Positions 35,101-50,100 of a stretch of 64,000 nucleotides of DNA are shown in pieces. Origin of the DNA: Notolepis coatsorum (Eukaryota > Chordata > Actinopteri > Aulopiformes > Paralepididae). The translations under genes were made by a program, and so were the position numbers. The number at the start of each line of letters is the position of its first letter. The first letter of the stretch is position 1. The stretch covers positions 119,716,005 through 119,780,004 of the forward strand of contig OZ020588.1 of assembly GCA_963971535.1 (NCBI GenBank). Reading direction: 5' to 3'. Below the pieces are notes generated by a model. The model had not been told where the DNA came from. It saw nothing but the letters and a program-made list of their open reading frames with translations, and searched no databases.

Positions 35101-38100
35101 TGCTACATGGCATGGTGGAATTAATACCATAAACATATTTCTTGATGTTTCCTTTTTTAAGTAAGTAAAGAGGCCTACAAATAAACATACACATACAGTA
35201 GTTTAATTAAAAAAAAAATTACAAAAAAATAGAAAAAAAATATATATTACAAATAAATTTTTTTTTGCCACAAATATCGGTATCGACCGATTGTGTTAGT
35301 TGAACAATCGGTATCGGTGGCCAATTTTCATATCGGTGCATCCCTACTTAAAAGTACCCGATTCGGTACCCATCCCTACTTACATGCAGCCTGCCACGGA
35401 GCTCTCTGTCGTTCCTCATCTTCACATAGATCCTCTCGTCCAGACTGAGCCGGATGAGGTCAAGGGGCTCCTCTACAGTGTTGGTGGTCTGCTGCTGCAA
35501 GAGGCATAGAGAGAGGGAACAAGACAGGTAATCAGTAGGGGTGCACCGATATATCGGTCGGGTATCGGTATCGGCCGATAAGTGCCTTGTTGACAAATGT
35601 GCCGATGGCAGTAGCCGATAAATATCCATCAATTTGTGTCACGTCAATCTGGCCCGGCACACGTTCAAACTTTGAAAAAAGTTTCAGTCAAGCGACCTGC
35701 ACAACGCCTCCCCCACACACCCTACTGCATCAAAGTTACTACTTATGATTAACAAAGGCATTCGTTTTGTGGCATTAACGTTATATAGTTACACGTTCAA
35801 TAGCATCAGCGTATTTACCGGACCATAGCAACGTCCGAGGACGACCTGATGGCGCTCCTGAACCGCCAGAGAGCTCAGTGGGTCCTGCTGGTGGATCTCA
35901 GGCCAGCGGAGGGGACATATGAATCCGCTCGCAGATTTTTGAAATATTGATATAAGGACGCTGTACAGCGTCCCCCGGCAACTTGAGCATGGCCAGCAAT
36001 GACGTGAAAAGACGTTTCATGGCAGTCAAAGTGTTAACAGATTGCAGAATGGCTACAATACAGTACAGCTCAGTGGACTGGAGGATGAAGACCAGAAAAA
36101 GACTTTTGGCTTTTTTACATAAGGGTCCTCCATTTTCAATTCATCAAAACATTTAGAGACATACAAATATACAGTAGTTTCATAAAAAATTATAATACAA
36201 AAATATTTTTTTTTGCCACAAATTTCGCTATCGGTATCGGCCGATTGTGTTAGTTGAACAATCGGTATCGGTGGCAAATTTTCATATCGGTGCATCCCTA
36301 CAAACAAGGCATGGGGAAATAGTCAGACATCCCAGAATTATTTCATAATACAAAGTTTCTGAATGGATATTTGGATTAAACCAAGTTGTATGCAGTGATG
36401 AGGCTTATCAAAATGAATGGTTTGGCCCCGTTTTCCGACCGAACCTGCCGATTTAGGTGTGACCCAATTTATTTTATGAGTTAAAAGATTATAATAGGGG
36501 TGCTCCAGTAGCACACCATGTTACCGCGCTGCGTCGCGGGACTCCGTGCTGCGTCACGGATCTGGTTGACTCCGAGTTCGATTCCCGGACTCGCCGTCAT
36601 TTGCCGAATGTCTCCCCCTGCTCTCTCCCGTTTCACCCTACAACTGTCGGTCATGCTTGACCAGAAAAGCGATAAACGCAAAAAAAAAAAAAAAAAAAAA
36701 AAAGATTATAATAAAAAAAAGTATGTGCATGTGTGAGTGTCAGTCGCGCGAGTGTGTAAGTAACAGCCCCGCTCCTCGGGCAGACGGAGAGAGACAGAGG
36801 GAGGAGATATAGAAAACGGCCAACAAGATTAGTTCGCAACGTTTAAATTCCTTGAAAAAAAGGAGTGAAATGCGAAATCAGTACTAGCAATAGGGATGCC
36901 CTGATCACGTTTTTTGCCACCGATACCGATCACCGATCGTCGTGAGCCATATCGGCCGATACCGATCCGATAGATAGTTTGATTAAAAAGAAATTAAAAA
37001 TAATTTTATATAATTTTTTTTATAAAATATATATATTATATAATTAGACTTGTACTTGTATCATCTGCGAGACATCGCCACCACGCAACAAGTCAAAATG
37101 CTCGCTATCTGCAAACAGCTCCACTGTCTGTGTGTACTCTAGTAGCCTCCAGCTCCAAAAAGGATTCTCCTGTGCTGCAGCTGGACCCTATTGGTAACGT
37201 TACTGTGCTTTGGTCATATCACATTCAGCAAGCCCTCAGCTCGAATACGCATTGAATCAATGTTATAAGACATTGATATCAAGAGCTATCTGTAGCTACT
37301 GCTAGCCGGCTAGATGACGTTAAGACAGAACTTTTTAGTTCAATGGGACATTTCGTTTTGAACAGTGAACTAACGCAAGCTAACAACATGGACTACTAGA
37401 CTTGCTGGAGCATTTGTTGATATCAGGAGCTATCAGTAGCTAGCCGGTTAAATACCGTTAGACAATGCCTACTAAAAGTGAATAGTTGACTGGGTAATTT
37501 TGTTTAAACAGTAACGATAGCTAGGTAGCTAACGTTAGCTCAGGTCGAATGCACTATAGACTCGAGCAGAGGAGCCGCCTCTCAGTCCTCTGTTTACAAA
37601 CTGTACATGGGTGCGGGCGGGGCTAGGGAGGAGGAGCAGCGGCAGTTTGCAGGTCCTGTGTGTCTGAGACAGACAGCGAGTGAGATCTCCGCTTGATCGG
37701 TTTCCGCGATCGGCGAATATGACTCATCGGAATTCACAGATCGCATATTTATTAGGGGTGGGACAATACATCGATCCAGATCGATATATCGATCTATTAT
37801 CAATAATCAAATAGGATCGATGCCACGTAAAAAGATCGATTCATATTGCGATACTCTTATTTTGAAAATCCGGCGACGGCGACGTCATCGCCCCGCGCCC
37901 AGTGTTGTGAAACTCAAACTCCGTTAACATCAACAGCAGTAGCGTCTAGAGCGTCACTAGTGTGCCTATTCTGTGACCCAAAACATGTCCCTGCTGTTTT
38001 ATTCCACAACGGGTCCAATGCATCTAACCTGCTTTGCAATCCTCGTCACTCCATTATGCCCACGTCGCGTTAAAGATCGAAGATAACGTTACTTTAGCGT

Positions 38101-41100
38101 GAGCTAACAAGCTAACCCAGCGGAGCGCCATAGGCAGAGAGAAGTGGGGACTGGGAGGGTGCATTCTCGGGGATAGCCCCACTAACAGGATCTGGCCGGT
38201 ACTGCACCTTGGGACTCCCAATATGCTTTTCCAGCCAAAATACAGCTCTGTGACAGTGAATAGGATATTAATATCGAGAGAAAAAAAAGAAAAATGAACC
38301 AAAAACAGTGAACAGGAGGTCTATTTGTATTAAAAACAATAGATTGTTTTGTTACTGATTGTATTAAATGGGCACATAATATCGTCTCATATCGATCGCA
38401 GGCACCTGAATCGAATCGTATCATATCGTATCGTGGCAGACTGTGTGATATCGGATAATATGGTATCGTTGTCCAAAGAATCGATATCGTATCGTATCGT
38501 GATTAAACTGGTGATTCCCACCCCTAATATTTATACCGATTATCGGCCGATCGATCGGGGCATCCCTAACTAGCAAGGATGCCCCCAAATATGTTTTTCT
38601 ACTAGCACATGCTATTTTTAGGGGCAATATGTGACGCCCTCGTAGCACTGTACCGCCCTGTTGGGTGCATTACAGATTTAGTTTCGTCTACGATAGAGAT
38701 GGATTAAACACAGACTGAGTATGAGAATTGTGCTACGCAAAGTGTATGCAAGAGAGGGAACAAGAGGTCTATTTAAAGGAACGTTCCAACATTTTGGGAA
38801 ATTAGCTTATTTGCCATCTACCCTGGAGTTAGACAAGAAGATGCATACCTTTTTCGTCTCTGTGCAGTGTATAACATTGAGCCACAATATTAATATTTCC
38901 TCTCAATAACTTCAGCAACAGGTAGGCCTAATTTCCACACTTTGAACAGACACAAGGCAGAATTGTCAAATAACGATCCAAAATGTCAACTATATAGTAG
39001 GGGTGGACGGTATAAACGGTATACGGTATAAACGGTATGAATTTGCTCTACGGTATGGATTTTGACTATACCGTGTAACCGGTAGTGCAGCTCTAAAATA
39101 GCAATGACGTCATGTAACCACAGCGCGACTATTTCACTCGCATTTGCCCCTAAAAATAGATAGAATTAGTCATAGATAATAGATATGTGCGAACTGGAAA
39201 AAGTTATTTAGGAGGCTTCGCGCAGTGGGCGTGCCAGCCCCTACCGCACGCATGTAAACACGGGTCTAGTAGTCTAGTGGGACGGGACACAGGAGCTGTC
39301 GGGAGGACGGCGGCGTCTCCCTGAGCTAACGTTAGCTTAGCTACCGTTACAAAATGACCCAGTCAACTATTCACTTTTAGTTTAATACATGATGAGGCAT
39401 TGTCTAACCGAACGGTATCTAGTCGGCCAGCTACCGATAGCTCCTGACATCAACAAACGCTCCACAAAGTCTAGTAGAGACGTGTGTGCTACCTGTTAGC
39501 TGTTAGCTCACGTTAACGCAAGTTAGTTCACAGTTCAAAACGAAATGTCCCATTGAACTAAATAATTCACTGAGGCGTTGTATTAACGTTATATATCCGG
39601 TTAGCAGTAGCTACAGATAGCTCCTGATATCAATGTCTTATAACACTGATTTGATGCGTATTCGAGCTGAGGGCTTGCTAACGTTATACCAATACAATAG
39701 GGTCCAGGTGCAGCGCCGGAGAATCCTGGCCGTAGCTCTGCTCGAGGCTACTCTAGTATAGGTCCAGGTGCAGCTCCGGAGAATCCTGGCCGTAGCTGGA
39801 GGCTACTAGAGTACACACAGACAGTGGAGCTTGTTGCGTGGTGGCGATGTCTCGCAGATAATACAAGTACAAGTCTAATTATATAATATATATATTTTAT
39901 AAAAAAATAAAAATAAAAATTATATAAAATAAAAATAAATTTTATCAAAAACGATGATACCGTGATATATACCGTTACCGTCTATGCTTCAAATTATACC
40001 GTGATATACATTTTAGACCATACCGTCCACCCCTACTATATAGTCCTACAAAGAGGGATGGGACCTCCAGAGCAAAGTTACCGGACTGCCCACAACTTTT
40101 TGATTACACCAGAATGGAGAAAAAAGTTCTTCAGACACACCCATTATGAGAACCACCTATAATTAACAAATAATTGTTAATAGACAAGTATGTGTTCCTT
40201 ATGGTTTCAACTTTCAGCTAATATATATATTTTTTACCTAATACCATTTGAATTAGCAATGGAATTATTATTATTAACCCCAAAACCGTGATATGAACTG
40301 AACCATGATTTTGTGAACTGTTCCACCCCTAGCTCTCACGGATGTGCACACGGCAGGGCTGTACAGTGCGAGATATATATTGCACGTGTAGCAACATCGG
40401 TCTGTGCGATGAATGGATTTACTTCAGTAGCACTGGTGCGATAGGCATTCTGTTCATATCGATACTTATTTTGAAAATCCTGTGGCGGGTCTCATTTCCG
40501 CCCCAAGCGCAGCTCCAGCCCAGCGTTTCCGTTAGCCGGTAATTACCGGTATTTGACCGGCAAAATCTGTTGAAGTCCGACATATTTAATCTCTCCGGTC
40601 ATAGTGTCCGGTGAAAATAGTTCCCTCTGGGCACAGTTTGATTATTTGAATTGTATTTGGATGGGCTGGAGTTGGGTGGCCTATGCGATGAACGAAACAA
40701 TCATTGCGTTTGTTGTCGTTGCTTCGCTCAGCGAGAGCTTGCTGCTGGATTTGCGGAAGGCATGCAGCTGCAGACCCACAGAACCCACCAGCTTTGCTGG
40801 CACAGTGCGGTCCCCAGACCTGGAAAGCTGCTCTGCGGGTCTGCAGCTGGATGCTTCTTGCAAACTAACTGCGGCCGGCTCGCGCTGATAACAGCTTTCA
40901 TTGTTGGACCGGCTGCTTGGTGGAGCAACGATGAAACGAATGTAATGAATCGTTTGTCGCATGGGCTATTTAATTTTGGCCTGTTTTGGTACGGTTCGGG
41001 TGGTCAAGTTGTGCTTGGAGGGAGTTGTTTTCACCGGACATTATGACCAGCACCAAGTCGTTGCGAGGTGGAGAGTCGTCACGCAAACCACGATAATGTT

Positions 41101-44100
41101 GCCGTCTCTCTGCTTTCTCAGTTCTTCGCTTGATATAATTAATACAAATGTCCAATATAACGGAATTCGTTAGCTCATAAAAATGTGATTATAACAGACT
41201 GCTGTTTAGTGTCGGACCGACTGCCCACATACGCGGTCTATTTTATTTCAAGTCAGCAGCAGCACGGAGTATCGAGGGACTTATTTTATTTGGAATATAT
41301 TAATGACTGTATACGCAAAAGTAGCCTATAGTTTTAAGTAATAATATTATAAATCTACATGCCTTGAGGATGACATTCTTTATTCAATTGTTTTAAAGCT
41401 CAATAAACTATGACCGGAATTAATCTCATTTGTCCGGTAGATTGAAATCTTGCAGGTCACGGAGACCGGCAACAATTTTTTCTAACGGAAACCCTGCTCC
41501 AGCCATAATATCTATGGCTCCGGCAGCCAGCAACGTTCGGTTCATATCGATAACTCTTATTTTGAAAATCCCGTGGCAACTCGGCGAGTCGTATCCGCCC
41601 AGTCCGTGCTAATGTGTGCTGGCATTAAAGCAGAGCAGGGCTACACAGCAGTGCGCCTATTTTGCGACCCGGAATAAGTCTGTGCTGTTTTTTTCCTCAC
41701 AACGGGTCAAATGCATCTAACATGCTTTGCATCGTCGCCATTCCTTTATGCCCACATCGCCCGAAATTAACGTTACGTTAGCGTAAGCTAACAAGCTAAT
41801 CCTGATCAGAGGCAGAACCATAGAGTAGAGAGAACAGCAGAGACTGGGGAAAGGGGGGGGGGCACTTTACCTTTCTCTGTGTGTGTGCGTTTGGAAAGAC
41901 GATGAAGTCAGGAGTATATTATAGTAAACTGAGGATTACTGAGGATGGACAGATAATGTTGATATTCAAATATAAAAAAATAAATAATAATAAATGAATT
42001 CATGATCATCATGCAACATAAAACAATTGTAGAAACGGTTTGGGAGAGGAAGGGGTTTTAGGTTGCATGTTGTGAGTTCCAAAAGAATTTACTTGAAGTC
42101 AATATATCAAAACGTGGCACTTTACAGTGAACAGGAGGTCTATTTGTATTAAAAATAGATTGTTTTTTCATTTAAATAAATTAAATTAAATAATTTTTTT
42201 TCTATATTTTCGTTACCTTTTTTGAGTTGATCTAAATGTAAAAACGTTATCGCGATAAAATTATTTTCATATAACTCTATATCGATAATTATCGTCGATA
42301 TAATGTCTGTCAAGTTTAATTAACTTCTTATGCTGCTGCGAATGTCTCGAGTCGAGTTGATGTCGTCATCAGTCCGCGCACGTTAGCAGTTAGCCGACAA
42401 GCGGAGTATCTCATGACAATGTAATAAATATGACACTAAAATACTCTCTTCCGCCACAATATATTGAAACGACGTCCAGTGTATACCCCACACTACTATA
42501 AACGTGGCCTCAGAATTCACGCCACACACATACTCGGCACGTAAATATATAAAACAGCGCCGTGCAAGCTAGTTATCCTAGCCAGCCTGTTTCTAAGCGG
42601 TGTATTCCATGACAATGTGCTAAATATGACACTAAAATACTCTCTTCCGCCACAATATATTGAAACGTCCACTGTATACCCCACACTACTATAAACGTGG
42701 CCTCAGAATTCACGCCACACACATACTCTGCACGTAAATATATAAAACAGCGCCGTGCAAGCTAATTAGCCTAGCAAGCCTTGTTGTTGAGTGAGTCCTA
42801 CCTTTGGGTCTCCTTCCGGGTCTCCTTCGCTCTCGGCCATCTCCTTCACTGATTGGTTGTTAGTGCGTGTGCTCATATCCAAGCTTGGAAAATCGATATA
42901 TCGAAACTTTGCGACCACGTTTCATGTTTATTTCGGGGAAATAATTTATCGCGATAGTTATCGTTATCGTTTTATCGCCCAGCCCTACGTCATCACACGC
43001 CTTGGATAATTTAGGAGTGAAATGCGAATGCAAGGCTTGAAAGCACTACTCGCAAGCCTGCCCCCAGATAATATTTACCAATCGCAACGGCCAATTAAAG
43101 GGGCAATTTGCGACCATCTCGTCGCAGTGTACAGCCCTGGCCAGCGTTTCCGTTAGCCGGTAATTACCGGTATTTGACCGGCAAAATCTGTTGAAGTCCG
43201 ACATATTTAATCTCTCCGGTCTTAATGTCCGGTGAAAATAATTCCCTAGTCTAAGCACAATTTGAATTGTATTAAAATAGGCTAAAATTAAATAGCCTAT
43301 GCGATGAACGAAACAATCATTACATTTGTTTCCTCGTTGCTTCTAATAATGACAACGACTTTGTCAGCGAGAGCTTAGTGCTGGGTGTGCGAACTTTTGT
43401 GAAGCTGCAGAGCCGGAGCAGCAGCAGCACAATGCAGTATTCCAGCAGTACTCCAATTCAGCCATTTTCAGCCAATGTTGGGTGGGGGCGCTGCTGTGCG
43501 GTTCCCAGAAAAGAGCCAATAACAGCTGAATCAGCTGCTCTGCAGCGCCATACTCTTTGCAAATAAGTCGTTGCGAGGTGGAGAGAGTCGTCACGCAAAC
43601 CACGATAATGTTGCCGTCTCTCTGCTTTCTCAGTTCTTCGCTTGATATAATTAATACAAATGTCCAATATAACGGAATTCGTTAGCTCATAAAAATGTGA
43701 TTATAACAGACTGTTGTTTATTAATGTCGGGCGACTGCCCACAGACACCTATTTGATTTAAAGTCGGCAGCAGCACGAGTCTCGGGACTTATTTTATTTG
43801 GAATATAATGACTTTATACGCAAAAGTAGCCTAGTTTTAAGTACAAATATTATAAATCTACATGCCTTGATGATGTCATTCTTTTGTTTTGTTGTCATTC
43901 TTTTGCCTATCAATTGTTTTTAAGCTCAATAAACTCTGACCGGAATTTCTCTCATTTGACCGGTAGATTGAAATCTACCGGACACTGAGGCCGGCAACAA
44001 TTTTTTCTAACGGAAAAAAAACCCTTCTAGCGGGTCTCCTTCGCTGTCGGCCATCTCCTTCACTGATTGGTTGTTAGTGCGTGTGCTCATATCCAAGCTT

Positions 44101-47100
44101 GGAAAATCGATATATCGAAACTTTTCGACCACGTTTCATGTTTATTTCGAGGAAATAATTTATCGCGATAGTTATCGTTATCGTTTTATCGCCCAGCCCT
44201 ATGTTACTGATTGTGTTAAATGGGCTTATGATATCGTCTCATATCGATTGCAGGCACCTGCATCATATCGTATCGTGGCAGATATCGGCAAATATCGTAT
44301 CGTTGTCCAAAGAATCGATATCGTATCGTGATGAAACTGGTGATTCCCACCCCTAGTAGAGTCCATACATCCAAATCCCATAATTCCTTACACGTAACGT
44401 GTCTGGCTATGTGACCAGGGACCGAAACTAAAGCCCGCCGCCCGCCAGGGGCGGTCTGTTTTTACCTTTGGCGCATGACACTTAGAGGGCTGCCCGCCGT
44501 GTGGCGTGTAGACGTGTAGTTCATAACGATACTCTTGTGCGAGTACAGATTATAGCCGCTCGTCTTTTTTTTCTCCGCCGCGAGATCGTTAAAAAACTAC
44601 AAGTCCCACATTGCACTCAAGTCAACGGTCCAATCACAGTAGAGTGACGTGACTGGTTTCATGAGAAAAAAAGCTAATGACCAATCGGAAGCTCCCATTT
44701 GGCTTGTTTACTTCCGTCTGCTCTAGTCTATATCGGACCTCCATGAGCTAACGTTACTGTTTAAACAATGACCCAGTCAACTATTCACTTTTAGTTTAAT
44801 ACATGACGAGGCATTGTCTAACGGTATCTAGCTGGCTAGCTACTGATAGCTGCTGATATCAACAAATGCTCCAGCAATAGTCTACTCGAGTGCATAATAC
44901 CTCCGTTCCCTCGTTAGCTAGCTTAGCTAGCTCACGGTAGATCCATCTGTCCCAGTAAACTAAATTGTCTTAACGTTATCTACCGGGCTAGCAGTAGCTA
45001 CAGATAGCTCCTGATATCAATGTCTTATAACATTGATTGAATGCGTATTCTAGCTGAGGGCATGTTGAATGTGATTTGACAAAAGAACCGTAACGTTAAA
45101 TAGGGTCCAGCTGCATCGCCGGAGAATCCTTGCATGCTGAATGTAGGGTCTAGCTGAATATAGGGTCTAGCTGCAGGGCCGGAGAATCCTTGCTGGAGCT
45201 GGAGGCTACTCAAGTATACACACAGACAGTGGAGCCAGCAAGCATTTTGACTTATTGCGTGGTGGCGATGTCTCGCAGATAATATAACTACAAGTATGAT
45301 TATATAATATATATTTTATTTTAAAAAAAATATATATAAAATATATATATTTTTTTTTTAATCAAAAAAATGTTGGCAGGTAAGAAATATGCTTGGCGGG
45401 TAGACTCTTCCCATCTACCCGCCACTGGCCGGTGAGTCAAAAAGTTAATTTCGCTCCCTGTGTGTGACGTCAACTTGTCAGCATGAAAATGACAGCCAAA
45501 CATGGCACTGCAACTAAATAACACAAATACAATAGGCACATTTGTGACTGTTACAAATATAACACGTTTTATACTTGTGCTACAAGATTTTGGCCTGTGC
45601 TACAAAACTATCAACCTCTGTAGCACCAGTGCTATGTGCAAAAAAAGTTAACGTACAGCCCTGGCACACGGGTCTAACAAGGAAGGATGCTGCCACATTC
45701 CACCCTCCCAGACAGCTGTTGGGGAGCCTCGACTCCTCTATGGGCGCTTTCACACCGGCAGGGCTCCGGTTCCATTCTGGAGCCTCTGAACCTTGGTGCT
45801 TTCTGGCGAACCAGCCCGGGTTGCGTCTATGCTTTTACCAACGTGTTCGTGTTTCCGGGTTCCCGTTTTGTGCTCTGATTGGCCAGGTCATGTGACATGT
45901 GCGCCAACGTTCCACCGTCCTCCGTCATTAACGGGGGGCGTTACTCAGGCGGAAGTAAACAACCATATGAACACAACAGTGGCGAAATGTGCCGTATATA
46001 AAACAGCTTCAAATGTTTGGCATTGCACCATGCTGATCCACTCAACAGGTAGCGATCCCAAAATTTGATTCGATTCATTGTCATTAAATACCGTACAAGT
46101 CAAGTACAATACACCATCCAACCAGAGTATAAATAAATGGTCCAGAAAAAAGAAAAAAAAATGCATAAATAAAATAATAATAATTGTGTAACCAAGAGAT
46201 TTGAACCTGGGACCAGGGAGCGAAATTAAAGCCCGCCAAGCGCCATTTGCGGGCAGATTTTACATTTGGCGGGTGGGACTAAGAGGTCTGTCCGCCATGT
46301 GGCGGGCAACGAAATAGTCATGTGAAAACCGATCGAATAACATGATCCAATTCTTAGCGGAGTTCTCACTCGCTGTCTCAAGCACACAGACATGCAACGT
46401 GCTGCTCCTCCCTCCTCCAGCCCCTCCCAACCCCATGTAAACAGAGAGGCTAGAGTCGGGCCGGGCAGTCTGCAGACTGCTCTAACGTTAGCTACCGTTA
46501 CAAAATGACCCAGTCAACTATTCACTTTTAGTTTAATAATGAGGCATTGTCCGTTATCTAGCCGGCTAGCTACTGATAGCAACAAATGCTCCAGCAAGTC
46601 TAGTAGTGCATAATACCTCCGTTGGATAGGTAGCTACCTAGTACACGTTAGCTCCAGTAGGATCCAGCTGCAGCGCCGGAGAATCCTTGCTGGAGCTGGA
46701 GGCTACTCGAGTATACACGGGTCAATGACGTGACGCCTATTTTTTCTGTCCCACTGAATTTCTTACCTTAAAAAAAACATAAAAATTTATAAAAAGATTA
46801 CATGTATCTCTAATACCTTCCCCATATACAGACCCACTCTAACTCCTCCAAACATTTGAGTTATTGGTAATTTTTCTGCTATCTGAAGTGTCAAATGTCC
46901 ATGTGGGGCGACCGTCCAGCATTGACTTCTATTTGGACAACCGGCTTAAAATCACTTTAAATCTATTTAAATATTTCCCTTTCCCTATTTGGCATAATTT
47001 CAAACATGTTTTGCATTCATTGACAAAATTATTAAGCATTTGCACATATACTTCAATCATAATATACAAACGAATGTTGTCCGCATATGTTAATTTTATG

Positions 47101-50100
47101 AAATATCATCTGGGGCGACCATCAAGAAAACACAATTGTGGGACTTTTATTTTGAAACCACCTCAAATACAGGATGTTGCATCAGCCAGTCACATGTGAG
47201 GGACCCAGAGAAACAACTAGCGGGTTAGTAAGTCTCTTTCATATTGGCAAATAAATCTCTTTTTTAACTGCTGTAATGTAGTTGCCACTTTTGGATGTCT
47301 TGTGGGACGACCGCCCCAAAACTGTGAATAATACGTTTGATCTGAAAATCTATATTTTAATGATGAATTTGATAGTGACATGTGGTAAGAGCTAGCTAGT
47401 TTGGTTTCTGTAGCTAATGGTTAGCCTGTAATATTTGACTGACCTTAAAAACATCTGGGCGACGAGTATCATGTGGGGTGACCACTGCTGAGTGTTTTAG
47501 ATGATAGATATATGTCCTGTATTTGTAGTTTCTGTATATTTATATTTTATTCATGATTTATATACATAAAGTTCTTTGTTTTAGCATAACTCTTTGTATA
47601 CTTTAACATATATTTTTCAACATTTCTGTAATTTTTCATTCCTATTTAGGAATTAATGTTTCTTTTTTAGTATTGTACAATCTTACGAGATTTTTTTTTA
47701 AACGGTATAGCATGACATTCCATTTAGGTAATTGTACATGTATTAGTCATGTTTAACTAGTTTAACCTATTTTCTAGATGGCACAAACAAGCAAACAGAA
47801 GACTGCTCACTACAGACAGCGGGTCAATGCAGACCCTACAGCAAGAGCCGACTATCTTGCCAGGAAAAGAGAAGGTAAAAAAAACTATAGGTAGGTAACA
47901 TGCAGTATATTTTTCTCTGGTGTATTTCAAACTGTCATGTTAGTAGGATTAGGAATGACCTTTTCTGTAATATCTTGAACTTAAATTTGTATGTAATTTA
48001 GCCCACCAGAATCAGTATCACAGTATACACTAGGGCTGGGCGATATGACGATATTATATAAATATCGGGTACAGTTCATTAACGATACACTTTTTAAACG
48101 TATCGTGGATATCGTGATGTTTTGCCCAAGAGGCTTGTGTCGCGTCAATCTGGTCCACACGTTGACACTTTTGAACAGCGCCGCCCCACACACACACTAG
48201 TGCATCAAAAGTTACTACTTATGATTAACAAAGGCATTCGTTTTGTGGCATTAACGTTATATAGTTACACTTTCAATAACATCAGCGTATTTACATAGCA
48301 ACGTCCGAGGTCGACCTAGATATAGCAAGCATTAGTCGTTCATATCTCAGCCCGTGCTGACTCAGTTGTGCCCATTCTGCGGTCTGTTAATAAAGTTTTC
48401 AATCAGACAGATGTATGGAAAGGCTTTTATTATAACATCCGTTGCAGTAAAATCATTATGCCTCCAGTCGTTTAGTCATTCTGCGGAGCTAAAAGCTAAA
48501 CGTCGGCCGCGGCGAGCTACCGCTGCCATTGTTGTTGTCATTGAGCTCTCCAATGGCGGAAGTAAAAAATGAATATGCGCTTGCCGATTGGTGCTAAGAA
48601 CAGCAGGGCGGGTGCAAGCGATGTGACGTAATTGGCAGACGCGACTGTCAATCAAAATGATTCTGTTTGCCGTCTGATGAATGAAAACGTTATTAACAGA
48701 TTGCAGCATGGGTACAATACAGTACAGCTCAATACAACAACAGTCAACAGTGGACTGGAGGATGCAGACCAGGGCCCCGTTCCCCGTACCTGGATAACTG
48801 AGTTAGCCGGATAACTTTCGGTCAAGCCTGACTTAAGCCGGACCTTCCCATTCCCCGACGCGCGATTGTCTAAATCACCATGACAACAGATCAAAAAGTT
48901 TGAGCCTGGTCGAGAGCAGGGTTAAGTTCAAGTTAGCCGGATGAACCATGGCCACGCCCCCGCAAAGAAGTGACAGCTCGTTTCCTGAAATGATTCTCAC
49001 AGTCTAGGATCTGCATTATACCATTCTGAATTACGTTTTTGTGCTCCATTCTTCCAGAGGGGGCTTTTGAAATGTAAAATAGACCCAAAATGCTGATACT
49101 AAATTCACTTTGTCCTAAATAATGCACGTTATATATACCGTGGCACTCGCTAGGTGCGATGTACACATTATGTGGTTATTTTAACAACGCGCAGCATTGC
49201 AAATGTGAATCCCGCGGGGATATCCTTAATGATTGAAACCTATCGCTCGTTTGGCTCCGATTCCTTTCATATTCTCCGCTGTGGATGAGGAGCGAGGAAG
49301 GAGAGGAGCGCCTGGATTTTGTTTCATTCAAGCATAAAATTGAAGTGTCTATGCGTGGATTGTGGATTTTGTGTGATATTGTAACTGGGATTAAAAGGTC
49401 TGATGAGATGCGCTGTTTGACGGATTTGAGAAATTGAATGAGCCGTTGACGTCACATTAATGCATTTGAGAATAAAGAGATAAAACTTCATTCAAAAGAA
49501 AAAATATTCTAAACACGGGTGTATTGCAAGGTCTGACATTGACCAAACTTGATATGCATGACCTTGGTGGGCTCTAGGTCAACTCCTGAAAAGGGGGTCA
49601 ATGTCAGACCTTGCAATCAAAAGTTAGGGGCGCACTGAAATTATGGCAAGGGTTATTAGCCCCCTAACTTTTGATTGCAAAGTCTGACATTGACCCCCTT
49701 TTCAGGAGTTGACCTAGAGCCCACCAAGGTCATGCATATCAAGTTTGGTCAATGTCAGACCTTGCAATACACTGTAAGGCACTGTAAGGCTACTGTCCTG
49801 CCTCACTTCCAGTGATGAAGCTAAGCTATGCTAACGGAGCATCTATTCCCAAAGCTAAAATGCACGCACAGAGACAAAAAAAGTATGCATCTTCTTGTCT
49901 AACTCCAGGGAAGATGTTAAATAAGCTAATTTCCCAAAATAGTGGAGTTATCCTTTAACGAGACTGAATCAGCGTTCCAGGAACAGGAAAACCCGGCTTC
50001 AAACATCGGGTTAACTGAATCTGGATAATGGGACTCTTGATCGACTTAGTTGAACCAGGTACGGGGAATAGGGCCCAGAGAAAGACTTTCGTCTTGTTTA

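Larger units (their letters stand above)
40354..45663. mobile_element. Large composite hAT element (GGGCTGTACAG ends)
   Basis: Ends are CAGGGCTGTACAGTGCG and GTTAACGTACAGCCCTG. The target duplication gcacacgg lies at 40346-40353 and 45664-45671. It encloses hATs at 40521-41496 and 44416-45460, a diverged relative of the first at 43141-44013, fragments of the 37753-type element (40430-40520, 41505-42180, 44207-44354) and two copies of a hAT terminal region with a start-codon exon (42790-42987, 44030-44206). Confidence 0.88.

Noticed and set aside
40604..41155. Several 60-131-codon frames on both strands inside the 40521-41496 hAT
   Set aside because: They overlap in opposite strands, contain no hAT dimerisation or RNase-H motifs, and the element is under 1 kb.
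44401..45468. Possible 7-bp rather than 8-bp duplication for the 44416 hAT
   Set aside because: The flanks tatgtgac and tgtgtgac are best read as an 8-bp duplication with one later substitution.
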